Shown: one piece after another, positions 12,412 through 23,749 of the stretch
Layout: the number at the start of each line of letters is the position of its first letter
Position numbering within the stretch: position 1 is the first letter of the stretch
Assembly (NCBI GenBank): GCA_000697475.1
Contig: JNEU01000812.1
Span: forward strand, 1 to 64,000
Reading direction: 5' to 3'
Length of the DNA stretch: 64,000 bases
DNA from: Lichtheimia corymbifera B2541
Taxonomy: Eukaryota > Mucoromycota > Mucoromycetes > Mucorales > Lichtheimiaceae
Made by a program: the position numbers and the translations under genes
The notes under the pieces: model-generated
Seen by the model: the letters and a program-made list of their open reading frames with translations, nothing else
Database searches by the model: none
Told to the model about the DNA's origin: nothing

Positions 12412-13740
12412 TTAGGCATCATTGACCTGAGGATAGTATGCTAGGAAACGCCGATTACGGTATTGGATATACTTTGAAAAGGTACTTTTGCGAGTACCTA
12501 CGAAGAATGATCCGTGTGCTGCAATCTCTGCATCAATCAATGGCAGTAACAAGGGACCATAGCTATCGGACGATGTCATGGCAATGTCAATGGCTTGGGA
12601 GAAATCAGATAACGTGAACATGCACACGAATTCCTCAAACAAATGGGGTACCGTATGGCGGGGCTGAGCTGTATCGGTGGCCATGAAGATAAGTCTCAAT
12701 CGTGGATGCAATAGTGCTTTATCATGCTGCAAAGCAACGCACTCATTGAGCATCGTATCATATTGTCCTTCTTGTGCCAGGGATTGCAATCGATTAATGA
12801 GCTCGTATTCATGCTGATGGTGCATACGATGGGTGCCTGCATTTACTTGTGCCAATTGCTCACGTACTTTATCCATGGTATATGCCATAGTAGCCTTGAA
12901 CACGCCATCACCGGTACGTAAATGCACACTTGCGTATTCACCAGGACCACCAAGTAATGAAACAACGTTAAGGGTTTGTTGAATAACGGTGGGATGACCA
13001 AAACCCATCTCGCTTGCCAAATATTCTCGTAACCAATACAAGTCGTCTCGTTCAAGTACAAGGCGTGGTGTAGCAAACAATGAACCGAACACCATGAAAC
13101 GCTCAGATCGTGCTGCTAAATCATCCAAATCAATGCGGTATCGGAATTGCATCAGTTCTTGGGTGTTGCTTTTCTTGACGTCAAAGATGCGGTAGGAAAA
13201 TCGGCTGTCATCATTCAAGCGATACACATGTTCGGGATCGTCATATTCAATGCCCCATTCGGAGGCAAAGTAGTTGGTGCTCATATCAGCACGTTGGATG
13301 TACTTGATGCCAACGTTATCGAGGACACTCAAGTCAAAGATGGTTGATACGGGTACAGGCACGTAATGACGGTATTCGGTGCAAAGGCCCTTGCGATCTA
13401 AGACAGGCCGAGAAGGGCAATCGCTCATTTTTTGTTCCAGTTGTGGGGATGGCCACCAGTATACACCTCGTCCAATATTAATCTCGGGAAGGATCAACGT
13501 GCGATCAAGTGCTTTGGCAAGCACCATTGCGTTCAACAATGCCAGTCGTTGGTTGTGAAGACCAGAGTGTGGATAAAAAGTGATGTATTTCTCTTCTTGC
13601 TGTGCATCCTGTTTTCGTCTAGATGACTCCCAGATCTGAAACGAAGAGGCTCCCGTTGCAGGGCGAGTGCGATAAACAACCGTCAATAGCAGCAAGAATG
13701 TGGTCAAGGCCGCTGCAATGAGATATTTTGTTGAACGCAT
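12412..13740 (-). CDS. Type II membrane O-fucosyltransferase-like glycosyltransferase
   Basis: An intronless gene of 442 residues. A short cytoplasmic MRSTKY is followed by one hydrophobic signal anchor (LIAAALTTFLLLLTVVY), as in Golgi glycosyltransferases. The next conserved block, HSGLHNQRLALLNAMVLAKA followed by LILPEINIGRG, is the N-terminal sugar-nucleotide-binding motif of GDP-fucose protein O-fucosyltransferase-like proteins (GNQR/HNQR box, then an LPP/LPE-like strand). Further on, YASVHLRTGDGVF resembles the HxRxGD box of the same superfamily. The C-terminal half contains RLIFMATD and FFVGTRKSTFSKYIQYRNR, which resemble the late donor-binding motif. The acceptor is unknown. Because it is intronless among intron-rich neighbours, it may be a retrocopy or simply a compact gene. 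Assignment to the fold is good; exact activity is inferred. Confidence 0.78.
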   Translation of the reverse strand: MRSTKYLIAAALTTFLLLLTVVYRTRPATGASSFQIWESSRRKQDAQQEEKYITFYPHSGLHNQRLALLNAMVLAKALDRTLILPEINIGRGVYWWPSPQLEQKMSDCPSRPVLDRKGLCTEYRHYVPVPVSTIFDLSVLDNVGIKYIQRADMSTNYFASEWGIEYDDPEHVYRLNDDSRFSYRIFDVKKSNTQELMQFRYRIDLDDLAARSERFMVFGSLFATPRLVLERDDLYWLREYLASEMGFGHPTVIQQTLNVVSLLGGPGEYASVHLRTGDGVFKATMAYTMDKVREQLAQVNAGTHRMHHQHEYELINRLQSLAQEGQYDTMLNECVALQHDKALLHPRLRLIFMATDTAQPRHTVPHLFEEFVCMFTLSDFSQAIDIAMTSSDSYGPLLLPLIDAEIAAHGSFFVGTRKSTFSKYIQYRNRRFLAYYPQVNDA

Positions 13741-16689
13741 ATAGATGAGGTGTGCGGGAGAAAAAGTGTAAAAAAAAGAGAGAGAAAGGAAGACATTTTC
13801 TCATAGATGGAAGCTTTAAAAATAAACGAGATGGCGGGTTCGCTCACTTGACTTATGCACCCAAAAAAAGGTTTTCCTTTTCAATCTTGTCCGACAAACG
13901 CCTTTTGTTTCGCGTCCCTTCTCGCGTCGTTTTATCCCAGGTACCCGATTGTGTTACCAAGCGGGGCTCTGTGGCTGTGCGTTTTTCAAAACATGTTGTT
14001 ATTCATGGCCATATCTGCAATCCATTTTGCCGATTGGTACATTTTGTTGGTTGTGATGAGTATGGCCTGTTATTGTTGACTCGATCAATCAAATTTCACC
14101 GCTATGTAATCATTCCGGCTTTGCGTATATATCAACAAATCAGTAAATTGAACCATGGATACGACGAGATGGATTGATGAATGTTTTGCAATGAACATGC
14201 AGGGTTTACCAATGAAAGGGGTATAATCGACCATTGGATAAATGTGAGAACAGATCAATGTGTCCAAAAAAGGTGCATGCTTTTTTCTGCATCAAAAAGT
14301 CAGCGGCGTCTTCCCGAGGTTTCTCCCTCTCTTCATATGCCCGGATTAATGTTGACATGGCATTATAATGTCCTTTTTAATATTATCCTTAAAGGTCGCG
14401 GACATCGGCTTCAAATGATGTGGTTATCAACATGCAACTATGTGTGGCACAAGCACTGGGGTCACGTGGAGGTGATGGATACTCATAATGCAACAAGGAC
14501 TAAAGGCATTGAAACTGAGGAGGTATATTTTCAATAATGGGACGCTATTCTTTGGACGAGACGCATCGCATCTGACTCATTTATTAAGTTGATATGGTGA
14601 TGACATGCACTGGTGTAGGCGTCCCATTTCTTCATCAATCGTTGTCATCTTGAGGCTCTTTTCTTTTGTGGGCCACAGCAATTCACATACCTCTTTCCTC
14701 TGCTGTTGATGGCACTGTCAAAGGCCCATGTTTGTGTACGTATTACAATGAGCAATATGAATTAGAGCTGATCATTGTGGTCCATTTATAGTATTACATG
14801 GTTATCCTCTTCTCATTGTCTTGGCCATCATTGTGATATTTGGGCTCTTATGATGAGGTAAAACGCTAGCGTATCACCTGAAGGATTACATATTCATATT
14901 CATATTCCATTTCTTTGTACGTAGCTACGTCCCATGACCCATTTTACAAGAACAAGCAAAACGAGATTGATTTGAGTGGTGCGCTATCTTGATCCAATAC
15001 GGAATGATGCATCCAAGACGACTCGACCATCTGTCACTTAGGCTCACCAATAATGATATTATCAGCATCAGCTATAAGCACAACAAACCGCAGCTTTACA
15101 CTTTCGACACAAAGATCATCACTACCCAACACTTGAGCGTTATGGAACCTCTTTCAATCACTACTATCAGCATATAGACAACCAAAGACGAAGAGATTTT
15201 GGAAACGTTGGATACGGTCTTTATATATTCCCTGCAGTATCGGTGAGCGAAAAGAACTCCAACGACAGCAACATGGATGATGATAGTCTTAGATCTTGTA
15301 TACACGGATATTCTTTAAATAAAAGCACGTGGCAATCCAATCCATCACAACGCCTACATCACGAATGGTTACATAATTAAGATGATCCATGGAATGAGAA
15401 TAAGATTACAAGATAGCACAAAATGAGAATGCGGCACATGGCATTATTGAAATAGCTAAAGCAAATGACATGCCCGTTTATGGTGACAGGCTTAATTGTT
15501 GGTGGTATCATCCTCCACGTATGCATGTTGGTGGATCATGCTATGTACACACGCATCATTGCGTTTAAGCTTCTTAATAGAACGGCATAGTTGGGGATGT
15601 GCAAAAATATGAGGCGATATGAAAGTTATTTATATTCATTGCAGCGTTTCTTTGTCATACAAGCACGTGTAGACAGGGTGGGAATTTTGCAAACCGTCAA
15701 ACCAGATACAAATGACAGCCAGCGTGATTATGCTATCTCACAAAAGATGAGTCATATATCAAAAGAGCATAGCAACAACATGTATCCAAGTCGACCATGC
15801 ATCCTTTGTCGTTGACATGATACATCATGCATCAATACCCAGCCTATTTATGGGCGACGGACATGATGTATGTTTGTTTGTTGTGGTGTTGGCGGTGGTC
15901 AGCATCGAAAGAGATTATCCTTCATCCGTAACTACGGAAAGATGTTATACGTTATTACGCTGATTCTAATTAACATTAGTACTCAGTTGCACACAGAGAA
16001 TTACATTTCCATTGTCTGCCGTGTTATAATACATGCTGAGGTAGTGGAATGGAAATCCAGATTTGGGGATCCGAGACAATGGCACACATAACATTGACAA
16101 TTTTGCGCAGTCAGCATGGTGGCACCATTGGTAAGGCCAATACCGAGCCAATCGCCCAACTGCTTAATTGAGCAAGTAGTAAACAAGGTTGCCTTCGAAG
16201 AAGGAAGAGGAGGTCCTGTGGTCATTTCAGTGACTCATTTTTCGGCTGTTCTTTCCATTGCTTACGTTTGAATCGCCAACCCCTGAATTTGGATCGCCCG
16301 GCAAGTTTGACAGGGCGGTCTTTTTTTTTCTTTTTTTTACTAGCCCATTCGACAGAAATGAAATCTGGGTTAGCTCATAAATGTTCTCAATATACAAGCA
16401 TGCACAGTGATGGATGCATCGACTTTCACATGCGGGGGAACAATTGCTTTTGCAAAGTGGCGTGAGGAAGCCCCGTGGTCTGAGCACTGGAGTTTTAAAA
16501 AATGAGGTGAGTACAAGTTATCCAATCATTTTCGTTAGAGACGCTGGAGCAAATGTGGCCTGTTAAATGTCAATGCACAAACGACAAACCTATTATATAG
16601 GTCCAGAACACCATCTTCGTTGCGAGCTGTAATCTCTTTTATCTCTACACATACATTCTATCTCTCTCTTTACACCATTCACTCCAAGA
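13741..16689. other. Gene-free 2.9 kb stretch
   Basis: No supported gene. Open frames are short, overlap on both strands and lack domain motifs. The segment 13741-13900 is the promoter of the minus-strand glycosyltransferase-like gene. From about 16600 to 16689 (CT-rich, TCTATCTCTCTCTTTA-type) lies the leader of the SREBP gene. A short TCATAT direct repeat occurs at 14892-14912. Nothing else stands out. Confidence 0.55.
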
Positions 16690-19496
16690 ATGATGGAAGA
16701 CACCTTCGAATCATATCTCGGAATGCGTCCTAACGAAGAACAGCGACGTCCTTCCTCCAACATACTCGACAATCATCTTTCACCACAGCTTTCATTGGGA
16801 TCATCCCCTTCCGGTCCACAGGCAACAGCATCCGATTTTTCACTTGACGAATTGGAAAACATGTTCGACTGGGATCACTCTTCACAGCATTTCCCATCAC
16901 CTTCTTCTTCATCAACATTATCGCCACCCACCGATCACTTGATGCAAGACGACGTTCATGTTGAGGCACAAAAAGCCTTTGGATTCTTTCCCACAGGAAT
17001 TTACGATGGGTATTTCGGTGAGCCATATTCGCTAAATGGCCAAATGCCTGGAATTGCTATCCCTGCCACGCCACTTGCAGATGGCCCGACAACCATTTCT
17101 CCTTCTACATCCTCATCAGGCGTATCCACCACATCGACTTGGCAAATTCCACCTATCAATGCATTCACTGTGCCAGATGGTGTCCAGTCTACACCAACAC
17201 CACCTATTGAGCGTGGTAAGCTCTCTAGCTGAAAAAGAAAATTTGTATAACAAATGAGCTCATTGAACCTTCTTTATTACTATAGATGATACCAACAACA
17301 ATTCAACCATCGGTCGTAAACGCTCTAGCAGTAACGCTGAATTCTGGCAACTGGAACCAACACAGCAAATTAAAAAAGTAGCCCACAATGCTATTGAACG
17401 TCGTTATCGAACCAACATCAACGACCGCATCAATGATCTCAAGAACGTTGTGCCTGCACTTTACAAGGCTAAGGTCGGCGAAAAAAATGACGATGATGAA
17501 TCCGATGATGAGTCTGGCGAACAAGAAATCGTTGACGGTATCGAAGTAGCCAAAAAGCTCAACAAGGCAACCATTTTACGCAAAGCAACCGAGTACATTT
17601 TGTTCTTAAGACGCAACAATGACCTTGCCAATCGCGAAAACCAAATCCTGCAACATATCATTGGACAAATGCCTGGTGGACAGCAAGTACTTAATGAATT
17701 TTTGGCCCGAAAACGCGAGTTTCAACAACAAGAGCAAGAGCGTCTCGCCCGTGAACGCAAAGAAGCTCGTATGCGTGAGCAAGTGCAGCGTCAAGAGTTA
17801 TTGAAAGAGCGTGCAGCTCAACGTGCAGCTCTCGCACAGCTATTACCAAAGCGTGAACGTCGACCCTATCGTCGAAGAAAGAAGGCTGAACAAGATGCCA
17901 AGAAGAGTAAAGCTGCAAACAAGGACCAGGGGCCAAACCAAATGTTTATGGCAATGTACATGTGTGTTGCCTTCTTCTCGGCGTCACCTTTCAGCACATC
18001 TGACAATGCTCCAAAGCATAATACAGCCTCTGGCCATCATTATCCACATACATCTCGCATCCCATTTTCCAACACAACCAGTTTCAATCATCCATCTACG
18101 CCTTCCCAATTTTTCAGCTTGAGTACATGGTATGTTTATACTTGGCATGGTTATTTGTTTATGCTTTGCTGTTATTAACGCTGCTTCTGGTGCATATAGG
18201 ACTTGGCTGCAGATCGCTGTTTATACGTTTGGCTTCGTTTATCTTATCGTTCTCCCATGGCTAAACCGTGCTGCTTCTCGGCGTACCAGCAAGAAAAGTC
18301 ATCACTCACACCATCATTATGCATCTGAAGTCGTATCATCCTGGCACCAACTTTATGACACGATGATCAGCCATGCACCCTTATCTCAATCTTCATTGGT
18401 GTTGGTATTGCAAACGTTTTACGACATGTTGGCATTTCTTCCTTTTTATCGTTCCCTATTCGCCACAGCAAACGTCACCGAAAGTGAACTCACCAAAGCT
18501 GCTGCTTGGACCCGATTAAGTGAAATGCAGTGCCTTGGAGGTAAGATGACCTATATTATGGCTTTGATGACAGTGATTCCTAACGATGTATTTATCATAT
18601 TAGCTGAACCTTCGGTAACCAAGCTTCAACTTTTGCGTTCGTGTGCTGCCATGTTATCTCGTATCCATTTGCTTGAGCGTGATCCCCGTCTCGTCACTGA
18701 TCGTACCACGGCCCGAGTCAATATTACTGCTGCTATCCAACTACGATTGGTTTTTGGTCCCAATCGATTTTCAGACAAGCTTGCAGGCACCCATCCACCT
18801 CAACAGATCATGTCTATGCTTGCCAATCGTACCTCAAGTCGCACTTGCCCCACCGTATTTTACTCGTATGTGTTGCCTTATCTCGTGACCCCTCTTGACT
18901 GGAGCGACTATTGGCTAGCACTTGACAAGCTGCAAGCCATGTATATCCAATGGATGCTTTCAGAAGGCAACAGCGGCGGATTGTTTGATATGTTTAGCAC
19001 AAAGGATGTGCCTGCCATGGTTGCTTGGTGGACACACCTTGGCAAATGTCTTGGAAACGGTTCAGCTCCTTCAAGCAGCCTTGAATTTTTGCATGCATTG
19101 ATTGATAAGGACGAAAAATGCCCATCCTCCGTATTACTCAAGCGCCATTGTCGATCCATCTACCACTTTGTGCAAGCCGCCAATGAGATTGAAAGCAGCA
19201 ACAACAGCGAAACATGTGCCAACCATCTGGAGCAGGCTCTCGCAGACCACAATGCATCCGCTGATTGTATTGCTTATTTAGCACCCGCGGATTTGCATGG
19301 CAACCATGAAGCGGACTTGCTGCACTTGTCCACTTTGGCTGTTCATTTGCATGTGTATCGTCGTTTATCAGGCACAGAGAGTGATTTACTACAACGCTAT
19401 CGACAGCAGATCAAGGAACGTATTGTTCGACAAGTGGAACTTCCCATTGTCGATGACGAGTGCCGCGAAAAAGTTGAAGCCATACTTTCCAACTAG
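16690..19496 (+). CDS. SRE1: SREBP-type membrane-bound bHLH transcription factor
   Basis: Sterol-regulatory-element-binding-protein homologue: an ER-anchored bHLH-zipper factor released by proteolysis when sterol or oxygen is low. Exons 16690-17215, 17286-18129, 18200-18540 and 18604-19496 (867 residues). The intron 18541-18603 is 63 nt and stop-free, so it would also be readable if retained (888 residues). The acidic, Ser/Pro-rich N-terminal activation region contains DELENMFDWD. The bHLH begins HNAIERRYRTNINDRINDLK and carries the SREBP-diagnostic tyrosine (RRYR). An acidic loop insert follows, then helix 2 (KATILRKATEYILFLRR). A long basic coiled coil comes next. Two hydrophobic segments follow (MFMAMYMCVAFFSASPF and WLQIAVYTFGFVYLIVLPWL) separated by a ~50-residue Ser/Thr/His loop, then a ~420-residue C-terminal domain. 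The loop lacks an obvious RxxL site-1 protease motif, as in other fungi. Confidence 0.9.
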
Positions 19497-19836
19497 ATTT
19501 TCTCATTCACCCAACCATCCTTCTTATTCCATATCTCACACCTTCTTATTCCCAAGTTCTTTTCGCCTGTTGTTGTAGCATCATTTAACCTGCTTGTATA
19601 TCTTTATCCCATTCTTCCATTATTGCATGTATATCCATCCTCCTCTTTCTCATTTTGTATCTTTTTTATCTTACAATGTTGAATAGAACCAACCACTAGA
19701 ATACTTCACTGTACTACATACTTTATTTTGGGCTGCTCGTTTATCAAGTGCATGATTGTACAAATCCCGACTATGTTGGCTCTCAGGTTTGACAGACCAC
19801 ATTTGTCTTTCTTTCCTCTCTCTTTAATTCACCCCC
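19497..19836. other. Intergenic: SREBP 3' end and ULP1 promoter
   Basis: About 340 bp. It is CT-rich after the SREBP stop, with ATTTTGTATC and AATAGAACC stretches of polyadenylation-like composition. CT-rich tracts recur near 19805-19830, immediately before the proposed ULP1 ATG. Confidence 0.5.
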
Positions 19837-21547
19837 ATGAAACAGCTGGCTCGTGCCTCCCCTTTGGATTACGCTCATTCGTCACAAAAGAGTCAAAAAA
19901 CAAGCCGAGAATGTGAGTGTCTCCAAGATCACTTTACTCAATTGCTAACATGGAGCTATTTGCTTTATTGGAATAGCTGGTGTCCGTTCTCAATGTAAGC
20001 ATCTCTTACACGTGGGGGTCTAACTACAACGCATTGCTAACAAGTTTCTTTAAAGCTATACGACTTTGCTTTGCTTCAGACACGGGTACTTGACTTTACG
20101 CATTCGACGCAGCATTGTATACTGACCCTTGGCCAAAGACTATTATTCTTCTACCGACTTTTGCGACACGATACGTGTTAAAGAGCTCTGCCAGACCATG
20201 TACCAGCTTCCACACAATCAAAAGACGAACAGCGACACCGACGACGTCATTGTGATCAGTTCCGACGAAGAAGACGACGACAACCATGAGAATGCCTCCA
20301 AAAATGAGAATGGATCAGCGAACATTGTGGACAGCGTGGATTCATTGTTGGATGATCTGCAAGCACTCGACATTAATCGGGAGACTCCGGCAACCAAGAC
20401 ATTGCAAGCAAGATTCGACTTTGAGGTAAATACGCTACGAGATTTGGGATGGGGCGTTACTGACATATGAGCGTTTTGAATAGCGGATTGAATCACGGAA
20501 GGAGTTCCTAAAGGCACAGAATGTAAGTAATGCTAGACTCTTTCTATCACGATGGATCTGATTTGTGTGATGCATAGGATATCTTTGGCCCATCAGCAGC
20601 ACTTGACCTTGATGATCTCTATGAAAAGACGGCGATCCCTATTCCAAAGGGTTTAGTTGCGTTGACGGATGAAGAGGAAGTACTGGTATGTGTGTGATGA
20701 GAGCAATTCCAATCGAGTCTATTGCTGATTTCCATGACATAGGTCCGTAAGCTTCTCCAATCTGGAAATAGTGGTGTTGTTGCAAAACATAAGAAGGCTG
20801 TGGTTGAATACAAGGACATTGCAAAGTTGCTTCCAGAGACCTGGCTCAATGACGAGGTATGTGTACCCTTTGCAGAGGATCGCTTTATGCTAATACCAAT
20901 CTATACCAAGGTGATCAACTTTTACTTGGGCCTAATAGCGGATCGAGCCGACCAGGCAGAGTCAGGATTACCCAGCGTATACTGCTTCACAACCTTCTTC
21001 TGTTCAACCCTGCGTGAATACGGCTATGCCAAAGTAAAACGGTGGACGAAGCGCGTCGATATCTTTGCCAAGGATTTGCTCTTTATACCCATCAATTATT
21101 CTTATCATTGGACGTTGGGCGTCGTTGACATGAAACAGAAAACCATTACAGTCTATGATTCATTGGGTGGTAGTCATGGTCCTACGCTCGAGGTAAATGC
21201 TTTATGGCTACTTGAATAGCGGTTGCTTACACACATACATTGTCACAGCTCTTGCTTAATTATCTATCACAAGAACATCAAGATAAAAAAGGATCACCAT
21301 TTGACGACTCTGGCTGGACAATGCATACACCCAAGGTTAGTTTACATTATGAAAGGATGGAAGCGATGATATTGATCGGATCATATAGGATATCCCCCAT
21401 CAAAAGAACATGTCAGATTGCGGTGTGTTCACTTGCACATATGCTGAGCGCTTATCGCGACAAAAGGAATTCGAATTCACTCAAGATGATATGGTGCTTA
21501 TCCGAAAACGCATGGTGCTCGGTATCGTTAACAAGGAACTCTGTTGA
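19837..21547 (+). CDS. ULP1: Ulp1/SENP-type SUMO protease
   Basis: Cysteine protease (C48 family) that matures SUMO and removes it from conjugates. Ten exons: 19837-19912, 19977-19994, 20056-20085, 20139-20425, 20484-20522, 20578-20685, 20743-20856, 20911-21192, 21249-21335 and 21389-21547 (1200 nt, 399 residues). The frame fits without gaps. The 5' exons are inferred from splice signals; the part from exon 4 is firm. The N-terminal DDVIVISSDEEDDD looks like a SUMO-interacting motif (hydrophobic core plus acidic tail). The catalytic domain has WLNDEVINFYL, then YHWTLGVVDM (catalytic His, then Asp in VVDM) and QKNMSDCGVFTC (oxyanion Gln region and nucleophilic Cys). The length is short for Ulp1, mostly from a short N-terminus, so it could be an Ulp1- or SENP8-like paralogue; the QxxxxDCG motif is intact. 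Exons 2 and 3 are only 18 and 30 nt. Confidence 0.85.
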
Positions 21548-21559
21548 TAAATACTGCTA

Positions 21560-21690
21560 TCCTTCAACTTTATAAACCACTTGTATAATAAACTATCCTG
21601 CTTGCTTAATAGTGCCATCCTTCGACTTAATAAGCCACTTGTATAAACCATCCTGCTTGCTTAATAGTATATAGTCGATCCTACCTAAGC
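21560..21690. repeat. Two-copy ~60 bp tandem repeat after ULP1
   Basis: A CCTTC-AACTTTATAAACC-type unit followed by CTGCTTGCTTAATAGT occurs twice in tandem (about 21560-21615 and 21616-21668) with a few changes. It lies between the ULP1 stop and the kinase pseudogene. It may mark a duplication at the pseudogene boundary. Confidence 0.7.
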
Positions 21691-22215
21691 AATGAGCTGA
21701 TCATGTTATCATCTTCCAAGTTGAACTTGATACCAACCTTGCTCGCCATTTTCTCAATGATACGTGATAAGATCTCGGGAATGTCCCATCCCAGGTCATG
21801 CACCAGAGGCACCTTACGACTGACAATGCTATTGATCACTTCAAGAGGACCCGCTCCATGTGTTTATTGTGTCAAGATGATATAAAGACAATGCCGAGAG
21901 AATAAATATTGGGGCGATGATCAAGTAAATGCGTGGTTCGGCCTGTTTGTTCAGGGCTCATGTTCACCAAACGTTGCAACATCTGTGACACGTGCTTATT
22001 GTTGGCTGCCTTTTTCCATCCATCACTTGTCAAGTACGATTGGAATGATTTGCCGGATCCAAAATCCCACATCTTGATGCTTATTGCCTCATACATTTCC
22101 TTCCACTGAAATGCCGATAATCGAATTTCGACATGCACCGTGTAGTTACGATGGATGTATTCCAAACAATCCGTACATTGGATAGCAAGTCGTAAAAAGG
22201 CTCCCAGGTCATGAT
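21687..22215 (-). pseudogene. Fragment of the kinase-like domain of a large sensor histidine kinase
   Basis: The minus strand reads FLRLAIQCTDCLEYIHRNY, then an EIRLSAFQW box, then DFGSGKSFQSYLTSDGW, MSPEQTGR and HRPNIYSLGIVF. After a frame change it continues PLEVINSIVSRKVPLVHDLG and IPEILSRIIEKMASK. These are the conserved blocks of the degenerate protein-kinase domain at the N-terminus of big fungal hybrid histidine kinases (the SPEQTGR and YSLG motifs are diagnostic). Only about 175 of the >1000 residues such proteins need are present. The frame shifts near 21860, an in-frame TAA follows near 21852, and the PAS/GAF, HisKA, ATPase and receiver parts are absent. An acceptor-like CAG precedes the fragment, suggesting one exon was duplicated here. 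It is a broken copy, not a functional gene. Confidence 0.75.
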
Positions 22216-22901
22216 AAGCTGTAGTGATGAGGTTTTGTTGATGAGTGTGCGTGTGTGTGTGTGCGTGTGAATGACAACAGGTACAACAGAAGATTTATAT
22301 GATATAGCAAAATGACAAAGATGATCTACATGTTCTTGCGTCGTTTAGTGGGAGTCGTAAAAGTGTGCGTGTTGGACGGCTTCTTTGGATCAGGTGATGT
22401 GTCTCGTTTTTGGCCTGTGACCATTGCTAACCGGTCCTTGGCTTCTTTTTTCATCTGTGCTGGCACAACGATCCGTTGCAATTTAAGGCAATGTTTCTTC
22501 CAGTGTGCAATCAGTTGAAATGTCTGCCGGATATCAGCCAAATGCTCGATGAATCGAGGGATGCTCAGTGTGTCGACACCTTTAACCACATAGAAATCAT
22601 CCACTTCTTTTGCAAAAAACATGCATCCTTGCAACCCTAATTTTTGAATTAGTACGCGAACGTATACTTGTAGCGATTACTTACCAATCCAATCAGTTCC
22701 AATTATGTATATGCCATTGCTATCACCATCTCTGCTACGACCATGGCTCTCGACAAGATCAATGACACTTTTGAGAATTTCAACGTTGGTGCGGACAATT
22801 TTGCATTGTTGCTTGAGAGACTGCTTTGCGGTGACATTTTGGCGTTTCCACTCTGAAGAAGATAATTTGATTCCTTGTGCACCCAACAACAAATCAATGC
22901 G

Positions 22902-22910
22902 TCTTCCCAT
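22902..22910. repeat. Target-site duplication, left copy
   Basis: TCTTCCCAT, directly abutting the left terminal inverted repeat. It is identical to 23741-23749. On the minus strand it is part of the codons for Met-Gly-Arg in the interrupted exon. Confidence 0.9.
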
Positions 22911-23740
22911 CAACCCCGTTAAATCCCCCCACATTTCAACTTAGAAAAATTAGACTTTGCTTTTTGCATCATGTCTCCTGCATCATCCTTTATTCAACCA
23001 CGATTGCGTGTGAGGCTTAATATATGATATCAAAGGTGATCTGATCATTCTCGCTGCTTATGGAACACGCACACAAATACTAAGAGTAGGTTGACAACAT
23101 GGTACGTTAATGTTGGGGATGTGCATCATTAGGCGAACTAATGATTGATTTCCTTGATAGATCGATGTATGCATGGACAACAATACACCTTGGCTCCTCA
23201 GAATTGATCCTGATATATGCGCCCCATCACTTTATCAGCTCATGCATCAATCTATCAATGCATCATCCCCAACAGATAGAAATACCCACGCCCACCGTAC
23301 ACAATAAAAGCATGTTGTCGCCGCCCATCATCCCCCCACACGTTCTTTCCTCTTTCACACATACTTCTTTGGTTGCTTACAAGGTCAATCACCATGGTTG
23401 TGTTCGCACCCATCTCTCGCAACCTTGTGAATAAGGGCTGATCTTTGTGTATTTTATAGTGCTCCATTGTACATACAGCAGTATTGCTATTGTCATTGTT
23501 GTCATTGTCGTCGTCATTGTGATATTATATCCTTATAAAAGGTAAAGCCTGACTATGTTACTTGATAAATCACTACTCATACACGCCGCATTGTTACTTT
23601 CGAAGGAGCTATCCCCCGGTAGTGCATATGCAAAGAGTTGGTTTCGCTACATTATCTACGTCGGGTGTCGAAATTGACATGGTGCGAATAGCGAAGTTCA
23701 ATTTTTCCAAGTTGAAATGTGGGGGGATTTAACGGGATTG
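22911..23740. mobile_element. 830 bp non-autonomous TIR element with 9 bp target duplication
   Basis: The two ends are inverted repeats. The left begins CAACCCCGTTAAATCCCCCC and the right end, reverse complemented, begins CAATCCCGTTAAATCCCCCC. The first 41 bases differ at two positions, and weaker identity extends to about 64. The element is flanked on both sides by the same 9 bp direct repeat TCTTCCCAT (22902-22910 and 23741-23749). No transposase is encoded inside. A 9 bp target duplication with long terminal inverted repeats is characteristic of Mutator-like (MULE) elements, so this is probably a MULE-derived MITE. It interrupts an exon of the minus-strand gene. Confidence 0.9.
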
Positions 23741-23749
23741 TCTTCCCAT
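23741..23749. repeat. Target-site duplication, right copy
   Basis: TCTTCCCAT, directly abutting the right terminal inverted repeat and identical to 22902-22910. Confidence 0.9.
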
